Assembly: GCA_945787595.1 (NCBI GenBank)
Contig: CALZJV010000011.1
Coordinates: 1 to 26,876, forward strand
Source of the DNA: an uncultured Desulfobacterales bacterium
GTDB taxonomy: Bacteria > Desulfobacterota > Desulfobacteria > Desulfobacterales > JAFDCJ01
Length of the DNA: 26,876 nt
Direction: 5' to 3'
The stretch's first letter is position 1, and the number at the start of each line of letters is the position of its first letter. The translations under genes and the position numbers were made by a program. A model generated the notes under the pieces. The model had not been told where the DNA came from. It did no database searches and saw only the letters and a list, made by a program, of their open reading frames with translations. This document shows positions 16,284 to 23,966 of the stretch, in pieces.

Positions 16284-17589
16284 CAAACAACCTCCAAAAA
16301 CTCCATATTCCATTTATCATTGCAATAAAATTGTCTTTTGTTTCACTGTAAAAAGCATCCAACACAAATATTGTAAGTGTAAACGATATTATTGTAGCAA
16401 TAATCGCTCCTGAAGCGCCATAACTCGGAATAAGTGAATAATTAAAAGTAATATTTGAAATTGCGCCGATAACAGAAACTACAAAGGAATATTTAAATAA
16501 ATTATTATTTGTGATGAATAGAGACCTAGCTACACCCAAATTAGTAAAAAACAACCTTATCGCGAATAATTGTAACAGCCATCCAGCTTTAGCATAAGCT
16601 TCGCCAAATAAAAAAATCACAATCGGTTCAGCTGTCAGATAAATAGGAATAGCAACAGCAAGGAATAGCAAAAACATCAGTCTATACAACTGAGTTAATC
16701 TCTGGCGATAAAAAGTTTCACTTGTTTTTTTTGCATTTGTGATTGATGGCGCAAGACTGCTATAAATAACCATGGGGATAAAACCGAAGGCTTCGATCAT
16801 ACGCATCGCGACAGAGTATTGTCCGACTTCCGCTGATCCAATCATTTCGTTTAGCATCACTTGATCGATTCGCGCTTGAATCATTATTGCACCACTTGAC
16901 AATATCAATGGCCAGCTATCCCACAATAGCTCTTTTGCGGTCTGCCATCTCCATTTCCAATACCAAACCTTGCCGTTATTTTTCAGATATATAGCAACCA
17001 AACCTAGCGCCAGCACAACCGCATCGAGCAAAAAGATCCACGCAAACCATACAAGGGGAGCTGATATCCAGACAAAAACCAATTTGGTTATAGAAGAAAC
17101 CACAAGCTGGATAACCTGAATATACACCACATATTTGGATTTTACTTCTGCCTGATAATTAAAATCTATAACATTAAAGGCCTGGAAGAGGACTGCAAAG
17201 GCGATGATGGCAATAAGGATATTTGTTTGGGTGTCATTATGGGTAAACGGGGTTGCGGCGGCAATGCCGATCCACATCAAAATTGCGCCGCCTGCTTTAA
17301 GCCAGAAGGCGGTGCCAAGCAGTTCATACCGGCGCTCCGGGGTTTTGACAAGCTCCCGCACCATGATGCCGTCTAAACCCAGAGTCGCCAGCGCTGTAAA
17401 GAGTCCAGCAAAACTGCCTGCATAGCTTAAAAGCCCGAATCTCTCAGGCCCGAGATAACGAGCAACATAGATGCCAACAAAGAGCGCCACGACCATGCTC
17501 AACACGCGGTGTCCCATGAGCCATGAGGTGTTGGCAAAATATCGTTTGAAGCCTTGGGAACTAATAGAGGTGGCCATAAGCTTATTCAC
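16255..17589 (-). CDS. Oligosaccharide flippase (Wzx / MOP superfamily)
   Basis: Flips undecaprenyl-linked repeat units across the inner membrane. The protein is hydrophobic throughout with about 12 membrane segments. The start region has GHRVLSMVVALFVGIYVARYLGPERFGLLSYAGSF, carrying the ARYLGPERFG motif diagnostic for this family; GLDGIMVREL and the QARIDQVMLNEMIG segment are also conserved. The length of about 440 residues fits. Two starts are possible: GTG at 17589, which overlaps the regulator stop, or ATG at 17577, five bases after that stop. It is the only export protein visible in the glycan operon, which points to a Wzx/Wzy-type route, although no Wzy is present in this window. It is less AT-rich than the genes after it. 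Confidence 0.93.
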   Translation of the reverse strand: MNKLMATSISSQGFKRYFANTSWLMGHRVLSMVVALFVGIYVARYLGPERFGLLSYAGSFAGLFTALATLGLDGIMVRELVKTPERRYELLGTAFWLKAGGAILMWIGIAAATPFTHNDTQTNILIAIIAFAVLFQAFNVIDFNYQAEVKSKYVVYIQVIQLVVSSITKLVFVWISAPLVWFAWIFLLDAVVLALGLVAIYLKNNGKVWYWKWRWQTAKELLWDSWPLILSSGAIMIQARIDQVMLNEMIGSAEVGQYSVAMRMIEAFGFIPMVIYSSLAPSITNAKKTSETFYRQRLTQLYRLMFLLFLAVAIPIYLTAEPIVIFLFGEAYAKAGWLLQLFAIRLFFTNLGVARSLFITNNNLFKYSFVVSVIGAISNITFNYSLIPSYGASGAIIATIISFTLTIFVLDAFYSETKDNFIAMINGIWSFWRLFGEGFSENHN

Positions 17590-18130
17590 TGTTTAATTCC
17601 CAGATTAATATATTGGGACATGCTTTTAGCTTTGGTTCAAATTCTTTAAATTCATCCCAGCTTAGGACAAGAGTGCGAATTTTTCTATTGATATAACGCT
17701 CAGTTTTTCTGGTGAGGTCGTTTAAGTGATACTGGTCAATATCGCCAATAAGTAAAATATCAATTATTCCGGTGTCTTTTCCCTCGGCATAGTCATCTAT
17801 GAGATAAGCTCGCTCCAGATCTCCCAGTCTTCTGACAATGCCATCAATAACCTGGTCAATGCCCATAACTTTGCTGACCATGGATTTTAATTCTGGGAAA
17901 AGGGTATGTTCCTCATTCGCCATATAATAGACCTGGCGACCGTTTTTCTCGGATTTGAGCAGATTAGTGCTGGTCAACTGGTTGAGCTCTTCGCGCACGG
18001 CGTTTGAAGAGACATTAAACTCTTTGGCCAACTCCCGCAAATAGGATCGGGTCTTGGGATTAAAAAAGAACCGCATCAATAACTTAATCCTGGTTTTTGA
18101 TGAGATAATTCCTGATAATAGATTCTCCAA
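17582..18130 (-). CDS. Winged-helix regulator fused to a degenerate MNT nucleotidyltransferase domain
   Basis: The N-terminal ~75 residues form an ArsR-like winged helix (RIKLLMRFFFNPKTRSYLRE, then ELAKEFNVSSNAVREELNQL, then GRQVYYMANEEH as the wing). The C-terminal half resembles a small nucleotidyltransferase: YAEGKDTGIIDILLIGDID (114-132) aligns with the usual GS..ARG....SDIDLLVIG. The GS pair is lost and the first catalytic Asp is Ile122, leaving only Asp124, so it is predicted inactive and perhaps a ligand sensor. It starts at TTG with AGAGG 7 bases upstream. It is the first gene of the glycan operon, overlaps the flippase start, and has its own promoter with a palindrome right after the -10 box, suggesting autoregulation. 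The binding signal is unknown. Confidence 0.8.
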   Translation of the reverse strand: MENLLSGIISSKTRIKLLMRFFFNPKTRSYLRELAKEFNVSSNAVREELNQLTSTNLLKSEKNGRQVYYMANEEHTLFPELKSMVSKVMGIDQVIDGIVRRLGDLERAYLIDDYAEGKDTGIIDILLIGDIDQYHLNDLTRKTERYINRKIRTLVLSWDEFKEFEPKLKACPNILIWELNSE

Positions 18131-18145
18131 AACATGCCTCTATTC

Positions 18146-18162
18146 GAGTAGTTTTTCTACTC
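18146..18162 (-). promoter_or_regulatory. Operator candidate for the wHTH regulator
   Basis: A perfect inverted repeat, GAGTAG and CTACTC around five A (minus strand), begins directly after the -10 box, over the expected transcription start. A bound repressor here would block the promoter. The 6+5+6 layout suits a dimeric winged-helix protein. The palindrome is directly visible; the identity of the binder is inferred from the neighbouring gene. Confidence 0.6.
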
Positions 18163-18191
18163 ATAATATAAGAAATATTGGATGACGTCAA
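18163..18191 (-). promoter_or_regulatory. Sigma-70-type promoter of the glycan operon
   Basis: Read on the - strand, a -35 box TTGACG (18191-18186) and a -10 box TATTAT (18168-18163) are separated by exactly 17 bases; each differs from consensus at one position. It lies 33 bases upstream of the TTG start of the regulator gene and is the only strong promoter seen for the operon. Confidence 0.75.
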
Positions 18192-18540
18192 CATAAAGAA
18201 AATATGCAAATTACGTGCTAAGTTACCATATCAGGAAAAAAGGTGGGATAATTGAATATAAAATTTGATTCAGGGTTAAATCCGGAGTGGACATTAAATG
18301 CAAAACTGAAATATTTAGCAAATATTTCAGCCTGTTAAAATTAATCAGGATTTATTCGTAAGTTCTTTATTTAAAATTCGACAGGGTGGCTCGGTCAAAA
18401 TAAATGTAAAGGATTGCAGATAATTCTCAATTAGAGCAGAAATATTACGCATGTCGGATATGAAAGCGTCAAAATATTGAAACTATAAATAATAGGTCAA
18501 CCAGGTACTTGACCCTGTCCGAGCACCCAGATCATATGAT
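18192..18540. other. Gene-free AT-rich spacer with a 25-base palindrome and an inverted-repeat pair
   Basis: No coding potential is apparent. The stretch has CTGAAATATTT (18306-18316) facing AAATATTTCAG (18320-18330) across the three bases AGC, a perfect 11-base hairpin. Further on, GGGTGGCTCGG...TCAA (from about 18384) and TTGACCCTGTCCGAGCACCC (18509-18528) form an imperfect inverted pair, about 145 bases outer edge to outer edge. GGTCAA and TTGACC (18495-18512) also face each other. These could be remnants of a small mobile element next to the toxin relic. Confidence 0.5.
18306..18330. repeat. Perfect 11-base AT-rich palindrome
   Basis: The arms CTGAAATATTT and AAATATTTCAG are fully complementary with a 3-base loop. 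On the - strand it is followed by TTTTGC, so it could be a weak terminator for the transport operon upstream. An operator or cruciform site is an alternative. The low G+C of the stem makes intrinsic termination doubtful. Confidence 0.5.
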
Positions 18541-18765
18541 TTATGATATCTTGTCTTTTTTCTTTGGGGGGCTGCCAACCTTTTCTTCGAGCCTGCTTTT
18601 GCCAATCACCATAACATGGGTACATTGTGCGAGGCTCTCAATAGGAAGGTTTGCCTCGCCTTTTCGGAACAATACGTTTCCTGGAAGGTCTGCATGTTTT
18701 GTTTGTTTGGTGAGTGGAACAACTATGACCCTCTGGAATTTGCTTCGGTTGCACGTGAAAAGCAG
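18541..18765 (-). pseudogene. 5'-truncated MazF/PemK-family toxin relic
   Basis: Read on the - strand, a 74-codon frame bounded by stops contains the C-terminal half of a MazF/PemK ribonuclease toxin: NRSKFQRVIVVPLTKQ, DLPGNVLFRKGEANLP, IESLAQC and IGKSRLEEKVG follow each other in the family order (compare the family pattern N.S....VIVVPLTS....PGNVLLP.GE.GLP.DSV......DKSRL.E.IG). The N-terminal half, with the GD/VDL strand and the RP.LV segment, is absent. An in-frame TAA precedes the homology, and the 3' end of the barrel gene begins only about 40 bases further up. No MazE-like antitoxin is visible. No suitable start codon precedes the homologous part, so it is most likely dead. Family recognition is by eye. 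Confidence 0.7.
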
Positions 18766-18806
18766 TTAATAATGAAATTGAGCAACTGTGAATTCAAATA
18801 CCGCTG

Positions 18807-20183
18807 TTAGAAATAATAGACCAGCCAGAGAAAGGCATTATCCGGAGATTTAGTGCGAATATCGGTGCCGGGGAGGGTGAATCTTCCGAATTCAGTGCTT
18901 TCGGCCCCGTATGAAACACTGAGACCGCCGGTCATTTGCAGGTTTTGTGTGATGTCCCAGGTGGCATAGGGCTGCAGAATTCCCGATGGGTCTTCGACGT
19001 TGTTGATGGCGGTGAAAAATACCTGAAACAGCGGGTGCAATTCTATTTGAATGTTGGCGCTTAGATAATTTCGACCCAGAACAAACAGTTCTCCCCGGGC
19101 CAGTCGTTCGTTAATATTGGGTTCCAGCAGGGCATCCGGGTAGTTGTCTTTACCCAGACCGTTAAAATAATATTCGATAAGTCCGTAAACGTTTTTTTCA
19201 AACCAAACCCAGGAGTAATCCATATTGGCCACCAGGGAGAAGTAGTCGTCGCTGTCATCCAGAAACGTCCAGGTGCCGTCCAATCGCCAGGCGGTGTTTC
19301 CCAAATAGCCCCTGCTGCCGATGCCGACAACGTTGTCCGCGAAGTGTTTGGATCCCATTAAATCAAACTCGGTGGTTCCAGCGGCAAAATGCAGTTTCCC
19401 GGCCACGGAAGCCTGATCTGACTCAACCTTATTGGTATCGGGGTTGCGACGTGCGACGTAGAGCAGTTGCACATCGCCGAATTGTGACATCGAAAATTGG
19501 GCATTGACCATATCATCACCGACTTTGTAATCGCGATCAATGGCGGTTGGCGGGAAGGGATTAAACAGGTCCATGGGGTTGAAAATAAAGCCGTTACCCC
19601 AAGTGACGGCCTGCCGCCCGACTCGCACCGAACCCCACTGCCGGTTCAGCGCCAGGTATAAACGATCCAGGCGTTGAAGCAGAAACCAGCTATCTTTTTC
19701 TTTAATCGTGTGGGTAAGATCCATCAAACGGCGATCGTCATCCAAAGGGGCGCCAAGGAAAAACACATCACCGGAGAGATTCGGAAATATTTCTTCTAAC
19801 TCATTTTGTTTTCGGATGGTGTCGCCACCGGCCCAAATGAGTTCATAGTCAACTTCAAAGAACACCGAATCGCTGAAAAAAGTCTCATTGATCAGCCGCA
19901 AATTGGCGCTGCCGTCGTAATAGTTGCCGGTCCCTACCGGTGCAAAAATTGTGTCGTCCGTGACCCGTGATCCGGCGCCGGTGGTTTTGAGCCGTCCACC
20001 CCAGTGAGTATCGATATTTTCCCAAAAAGATTTTTGAGAGGATTGGGCAGGAAGAGGGGAGGGGGATTCATTATTCGTTGATGGGGCTTGAGCATAACCC
20101 GGGATGATGTATTGAAAAACGGCTAGTGAGATCATGCACCAACAGACAAGAAGTAAATTCTTTTTCAAGTAGCGGCTATACAT
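18807..20183 (-). CDS. Outer-membrane beta-barrel protein, porin-like
   Basis: Starts at the ATG giving MYSRYLKKNLLLVCWCMIS, a clear signal peptide with probable cleavage after GYAQA; the frame is open further upstream but that part is spacer sequence. The mature ~430 residues have a low-complexity Pro/Ser linker and then alternating, aromatic-rich strands ending in LWLVYYF, with the C-terminal Phe expected for BAM recognition. VRVGRQAVTWGNGFIFNP is a strong landmark that resembles DUF1302-type and related porins. It is the last gene of the TetR/LolA-like/ABC operon, so it may be the outer-membrane partner that receives or exports the substrate. The exact family and substrate are not recognised. 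Confidence 0.75.
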   Translation of the reverse strand: MYSRYLKKNLLLVCWCMISLAVFQYIIPGYAQAPSTNNESPSPLPAQSSQKSFWENIDTHWGGRLKTTGAGSRVTDDTIFAPVGTGNYYDGSANLRLINETFFSDSVFFEVDYELIWAGGDTIRKQNELEEIFPNLSGDVFFLGAPLDDDRRLMDLTHTIKEKDSWFLLQRLDRLYLALNRQWGSVRVGRQAVTWGNGFIFNPMDLFNPFPPTAIDRDYKVGDDMVNAQFSMSQFGDVQLLYVARRNPDTNKVESDQASVAGKLHFAAGTTEFDLMGSKHFADNVVGIGSRGYLGNTAWRLDGTWTFLDDSDDYFSLVANMDYSWVWFEKNVYGLIEYYFNGLGKDNYPDALLEPNINERLARGELFVLGRNYLSANIQIELHPLFQVFFTAINNVEDPSGILQPYATWDITQNLQMTGGLSVSYGAESTEFGRFTLPGTDIRTKSPDNAFLWLVYYF

Positions 20184-20280
20184 AAAGTTAAGGAAATGTG
20201 AAATGTTACGCTTGGGTGGATTAATGGTTCCCTCGCGGCGGATTTTGCTTAAAAAAGGATTTGAATCCGCGACCCAAATC

Positions 20281-20295
20281 GCGGCTGGAAGCCGC
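20281..20295. repeat. REP-like GC hairpin
   Basis: GCGGCT and AGCCGC face each other across GGA, followed by a C-run, in the spacer between the ATPase and barrel genes. GGATT-TG-AATCC (20257-20268) lies just beside it. A related GGCTTCCAGCC core occurs near 21265-21275 in the next spacer, which supports a dispersed repeat family. Confidence 0.55.
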
Positions 20296-20382
20296 CCCCA
20301 CCTGCGCCAGCTCACATGGTCAACTGCAAAATGTCACCATTTTATTTCTACGGACTACCGACAACAGACAACGAACAAATCT

Positions 20383-21066
20383 TCATTTCATCCGATCACT
20401 CACCAGACGCCCATCCTGCAAAACTACAAGGCGGCGGGCATAATCCATCACCATTTTATCGTGGGTCGAAAAAATGAAGGTTACGTTTTTCTCTGCATTC
20501 ATCTTCTTCATCATTTCCAGCAATCCGTTGCCGGTTTCGGAATCCAGGTTGGCGGTCGGCTCATCAGCAAGGACAATTGATGGGTTGGAAACGATGGCAC
20601 GTGCTACGGCCACACGTTGCTGCTGCCCACCGGACAATTCGGCCGGACGCCGGTCGTACTTGCCGTCAAGGCCCACATCATCCAGGATAGCTTTTGCCCG
20701 TTGTTGCCGCTCACGGGCACTTACGCCTTGAAGCAGCATGACAAATTCGACATTTTCGGCTGCCGACAATACCGGAATCAAGTTGTAGGCCTGAAATACA
20801 AATCCGATCTTATGCAGTCTTAAGTGTGCTAGTCGCGACGGGGACATCTCGTCATAGGCGTTGCCATCCACCACAGTGCTGCCGGCGTCCGAAGCGTCTA
20901 GTCCCCCCACGATATTCAGCAAGGTGGTTTTGCCGGAACCCGACGGTCCGGCGACTGCCGTAAATTCACCTTTTTCAATGACGAGACTGATATCTCTTAA
21001 GGCGTGGACATCGATTTCCCCTTGCCGGTATGATTTGTTTACATCGATGCATTCAACAATTTTCAT
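20383..21066 (-). CDS. ABC transporter ATPase, LolD/MacB type
   Basis: Powers the two FtsX-like permeases encoded just upstream. All ATPase motifs are present: Walker [10 protein letters not shown] (40-48), Q-loop in FVFQAYNL (89-96), signature [14 protein letters not shown] (144-157), Walker B IVLADEP (164-170) and an H-loop in FIFSTHD. The length of 227 residues and the [16 protein letters not shown] segment fit the LolD/MacB/FtsE group rather than importers. ATG at 21066 was chosen because GGGAG lies 7 bases before it; a TTG two codons earlier has no room for that site. It is separated from the upstream permease by a 280-base spacer full of short palindromes. Likely substrates are lipoproteins or lipids; unproven. 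Confidence 0.93.
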   Translation of the reverse strand: MKIVECIDVNKSYRQGEIDVHALRDISLVIEKGEFTAVAGPSGSGKTTLLNIVGGLDASDAGSTVVDGNAYDEMSPSRLAHLRLHKIGFVFQAYNLIPVLSAAENVEFVMLLQGVSARERQQRAKAILDDVGLDGKYDRRPAELSGGQQQRVAVARAIVSNPSIVLADEPTANLDSETGNGLLEMMKKMNAEKNVTFIFSTHDKMVMDYARRLVVLQDGRLVSDRMK

Positions 21067-21346
21067 TTCCAAACTCCCAAGCGAATTGAATAATTAAGAT
21101 TGAAGATTGAAGATTTGTGGAGGTCGCTTCGCTCCGTCAATTTAAGCTCAATTCGGATATAGTTCCCCGCAGTTTGCTGCGTTAAAATTTCAATTGCATT
21201 AGTTAATGTCCCGTGACTTGTCACGAAGGTTTCGTTGATATTTTTTTAAAAAATTGATCCGCCGGCTTCCAGCCCGTAGGGTAGAGCTTACAACTCAGAG
21301 AGAGGCGGACCTTAAATATTCAATCTTCAATCGACAATCTTCAATA
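21067..21346. repeat. Spacer of short palindromes and simple repeats
   Basis: Between the second permease and ATPase genes. Tandem GATTGAAGATTGAAGATT near the left end faces AATCTTCAATCGACAATCTT near the right end, so the spacer is edged by inverted copies. Inside are CGCAG-TTTG-CTGCG (21168-21181), CGTGAC-TT-GTCACG (21212-21225) and a GGCTTCCAGCC core. No gene seen. Likely dispersed repeat material inserted inside an operon; whether transcription passes through is unknown. Confidence 0.55.
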
Positions 21347-22570
21347 CTAGGTGTGCGCCAATGCTTCCACCGGTGTAAACCGCGCCGCTTTCATCGCCGG
21401 GTAAGCGCTGACAAGAATCCCTAAAAACAGAACAACAAGATTGGACATCAAAATATCTTTAAGCGCAATGGCCGGGTAGATCACCCGGGTCATACCGGCA
21501 TATTCCGCACCGGCTGCCAGGGCCGAGAGATCGATTCCACTGCCAGCCAGAGCAAAAATACAGATAAACGCCAGAATGTTGCCGATGACCATGCCTGTTA
21601 CCAGCAAAAGAATTGATTCCGTCAAAACTTCCCTGAGAATCCACCAGGGTTTCATGCCCAAAGCCTTGAGCAGACCGAATTCACGCATACGTTCAAAAAC
21701 GGCCATGAGCGTCGTGTTGACGATGCCAAATCCCATAGCGACAAAGACGACGAGATACCAGATCCACATGAATCCATCGAGTATTTTCAAATACGCAGTT
21801 TGAAAAGGCAGTAGTTCGCGCCAGGTGTTGACCTCAAATTGCTCGGGGGGCAGGGTGGCTTTTAACTGGTTATAGACTTCGGGATTATCCGGTTTTCCCG
21901 GCAAAAGAATCGAAATCTCGGAGATGCCCTCTCCAAGTCTGAGCATTTTCCGGCTCGCCTGCTGCAAAACAAAGACAAATTGTTTTTCGGTAGCCTCCAT
22001 TTCTGCTCCGAAAACCCCGACAATGCGAAAGGCGCGGGACGCAATTTCCCGCTGGGTGTCCTGGGACATCAGCACCAGCTTACGTCCCAGTTTCGTATCG
22101 AATTTTTTCATCAGGGCTTCCCCGATAACGATCCCGTTACGGTCATCGGCGTTGAGATAGCGTCCTTGTGAAATCGCCGTGCCGATAAATGATACCTTCG
22201 CTTCGGATGAGGGATCGATACCCACCAGGGTGACACCGTTGGAGTGTCGGGCATTGCTGGCTACAGCATTCACCCGCACCCGAGCCGTCCACACTGCACC
22301 CTCCGGTAAAATTTTGCCTAAGGTCTTGTCTACCAACAACGGATCGGCAATACTGTTTTCAATTGCCGGATCATCGCGATATCCTTTGTGATGGATCTGG
22401 ATGTGTCCAGTGAGGGTGGAGATTCCGTTGTTAACCATTCCCACCGCTATCCCCCGCATCAGTGACCCCAGCATAACCATGCTCCATACCCCGATTACCA
22501 CCGCGGTCAGGATAATGACGGTGCGTCGGGAGTTGCGCCAGATGTTGCGCCATGCCAGTTGAAGATACAT
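21347..22570 (-). CDS. ABC transporter permease, FtsX/LolC/MacB-like (second permease)
   Basis: About 407 residues beginning MYLQLAWRNIWRNSRRT. The layout is one membrane segment near the N-terminus (TVIILTAVVIGVWSMVML), a large periplasmic MacB_PCD-type domain (about 45-270), then three further membrane segments with the FERMREFGLLKALGMKPW coupling loop between, and YPAMKAARFTPVEAL at the C-terminus, all typical of LolC/E and MacB permeases. The ATG was chosen where homology with the neighbouring permease starts; an open frame further upstream is low-complexity spacer. It is paired with the 412-residue permease just upstream, and together they likely form a LolCE-like heterodimer driven by the downstream ATPase. 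Confidence 0.9.
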   Translation of the reverse strand: MYLQLAWRNIWRNSRRTVIILTAVVIGVWSMVMLGSLMRGIAVGMVNNGISTLTGHIQIHHKGYRDDPAIENSIADPLLVDKTLGKILPEGAVWTARVRVNAVASNARHSNGVTLVGIDPSSEAKVSFIGTAISQGRYLNADDRNGIVIGEALMKKFDTKLGRKLVLMSQDTQREIASRAFRIVGVFGAEMEATEKQFVFVLQQASRKMLRLGEGISEISILLPGKPDNPEVYNQLKATLPPEQFEVNTWRELLPFQTAYLKILDGFMWIWYLVVFVAMGFGIVNTTLMAVFERMREFGLLKALGMKPWWILREVLTESILLLVTGMVIGNILAFICIFALAGSGIDLSALAAGAEYAGMTRVIYPAIALKDILMSNLVVLFLGILVSAYPAMKAARFTPVEALAHT

Positions 22571-22723
22571 AGTAAAGAAATGTCTAAAATAAGTTAAAAT
22601 GCCTAAAATTATTAATTCCGAAATCCGTCTTCCACATTCCGTAATTAATTCTTTCCAACTTCCGCATTCCCACTTCCAAATTCCAATCATTCCACCTTCC
22701 GAATTCAATTCATTCCGATTCCC
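22571..22723. repeat. Low-complexity ATTCC-rich spacer between the two permeases
   Basis: A run of irregular ATTCCG/CTTCC units (about 22610-22720), such as CTTCCGCATTCCCACTTCC, forms a simple-sequence tract on the + strand. It stretches the gap between two genes that would otherwise be expected to be adjacent, and it supplies the false N-terminal extension of the second permease frame. No gene or clear signal is seen. Confidence 0.55.
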
Positions 22724-23962
22724 TCACAGCGCCCGCATTGCTTCCACCGGGTGCATACGACGAACTTTCAATGCCGGATACAGTGCCGTAAAAAAGGTGA
22801 TAACCAATAGGGCCAGCGGGCCGCTGACTGCCGACAGCAGCGACAGTTTGGGATACATGCGACCGGTAATACCGAACTGGCTGAGCAACTCCGATGCGCC
22901 TGAAAAATCAATGCCATGGGATTGGAAGTAAATTGTGATCAGGCTGCCGGCTAAAATTCCGACAACAACTCCCACAAGGGCCATGACCATGGATTCGATC
23001 AACAGTATTTTGGTCAGGCGGCCTGGGGTGGTGCCAATGGCCATCATGACCCCGAATTCCCGGGTTCGCTCAAAGATTGCCATTAGAAAGGTGTTTAAAA
23101 TGCTGAAGGCCACCACCAGCAACAAAAGCAGGTAAAAAATGAGCCCGCTGATCAGATCCATCTCGATGCTCTGACGCAGTCCGGGCATCAATTCATTCCA
23201 GTCAAGAACGATCAGGGGCTTTTTCAGGTTTAATGACGCCAGGTCTGATTTGATGGTGTGCTTTATCTTATCGAGGTCCTGAAGAGAATCGGCGATTAAG
23301 ACCACCTCGTGGACGGCATCCTGCATGGAATAAATTTCCTGAAATGTTTTTAGTGGAATATGAATAGAGGCACGATCAAGTTCATCGATACCCGAACTGA
23401 AAATACCTTTTACTTTCACCACGGTGGCGGCAATCGAACCATCCCGCCCCTGGCCCACCAGCGATAGCTCATCGCCGATGGACACCCGTAGGTTGCGGGC
23501 CAGAAGCTTGCCCACCAGGGCCTGATCCGTGTCCGCTCCGGACAGGAATTCACCCTGCCGGATGAGGGATTTTAACCTGGAAACATCGGTTTCTCCTTGC
23601 GGGTCGATTCCTGTCACGACCACACCGTAAGTTCGTTGTTCCGAAGAAATTAATGAAAATGCCTGTCCTCTGAATGTATACGCCGCAACTTTCGGGATAT
23701 CATCGACCAGGGCGGCAATTTTCTCAGGATTGGTCACGACCAGTCGAATGCTTTTTTTATCCTGATATTCATCCGCCTGGATCTGTAAATGCCCGGTATG
23801 TATTTTAACCGAGGAGTTAATCATGGTTTCATAGCTGCCGAACTGAAAGGAGAGCATAAACACCAGCAGCAGACTGGCGAATGTGATGGCACCGATGGTC
23901 AATATTGTTCGCCGGGGATTGCGCCAGATGTTGCGCCAGGCCATTTTGACATCGATGGACAA
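22724..23962 (-). CDS. ABC transporter permease, FtsX/LolC/MacB-like (first permease)
   Basis: A 412-residue permease starting (TTG) MSIDVKMAWRNIWRNPRRT, with a first membrane segment ILTIGAITFASLLLVFML, a periplasmic domain of about 230 residues, then three membrane helices around FERTREFGVMMAIGTTPG and a C-terminal YPALKVRRMHPVEAMRAL. These are the standard FtsX-family landmarks. The TTG start is favoured because GGAG lies 8 bases upstream, overlapping the end of the LolA-like gene, and because it gives the same N-terminal length as the partner permease; ATG six codons later is the alternative. It lies four bases after the LolA-like gene, showing that the two are one transcription unit. Probably extracts or inserts lipids or lipoproteins at the inner membrane. 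Confidence 0.9.
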   Translation of the reverse strand: MSIDVKMAWRNIWRNPRRTILTIGAITFASLLLVFMLSFQFGSYETMINSSVKIHTGHLQIQADEYQDKKSIRLVVTNPEKIAALVDDIPKVAAYTFRGQAFSLISSEQRTYGVVVTGIDPQGETDVSRLKSLIRQGEFLSGADTDQALVGKLLARNLRVSIGDELSLVGQGRDGSIAATVVKVKGIFSSGIDELDRASIHIPLKTFQEIYSMQDAVHEVVLIADSLQDLDKIKHTIKSDLASLNLKKPLIVLDWNELMPGLRQSIEMDLISGLIFYLLLLLVVAFSILNTFLMAIFERTREFGVMMAIGTTPGRLTKILLIESMVMALVGVVVGILAGSLITIYFQSHGIDFSGASELLSQFGITGRMYPKLSLLSAVSGPLALLVITFFTALYPALKVRRMHPVEAMRAL

Positions 23963-23966
23963 ATCA

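Noticed and set aside
18509..18810. Two + strand open frames (86 and 64 codons)
   Set aside because: They lie opposite the MazF-like frame, which has clear family motifs; the + strand products show none.
20184..20315. 44-codon N-terminal extension of the barrel protein
   Set aside because: The signal peptide begins at the ATG at 20183, and the upstream part is translated from the REP-like spacer.
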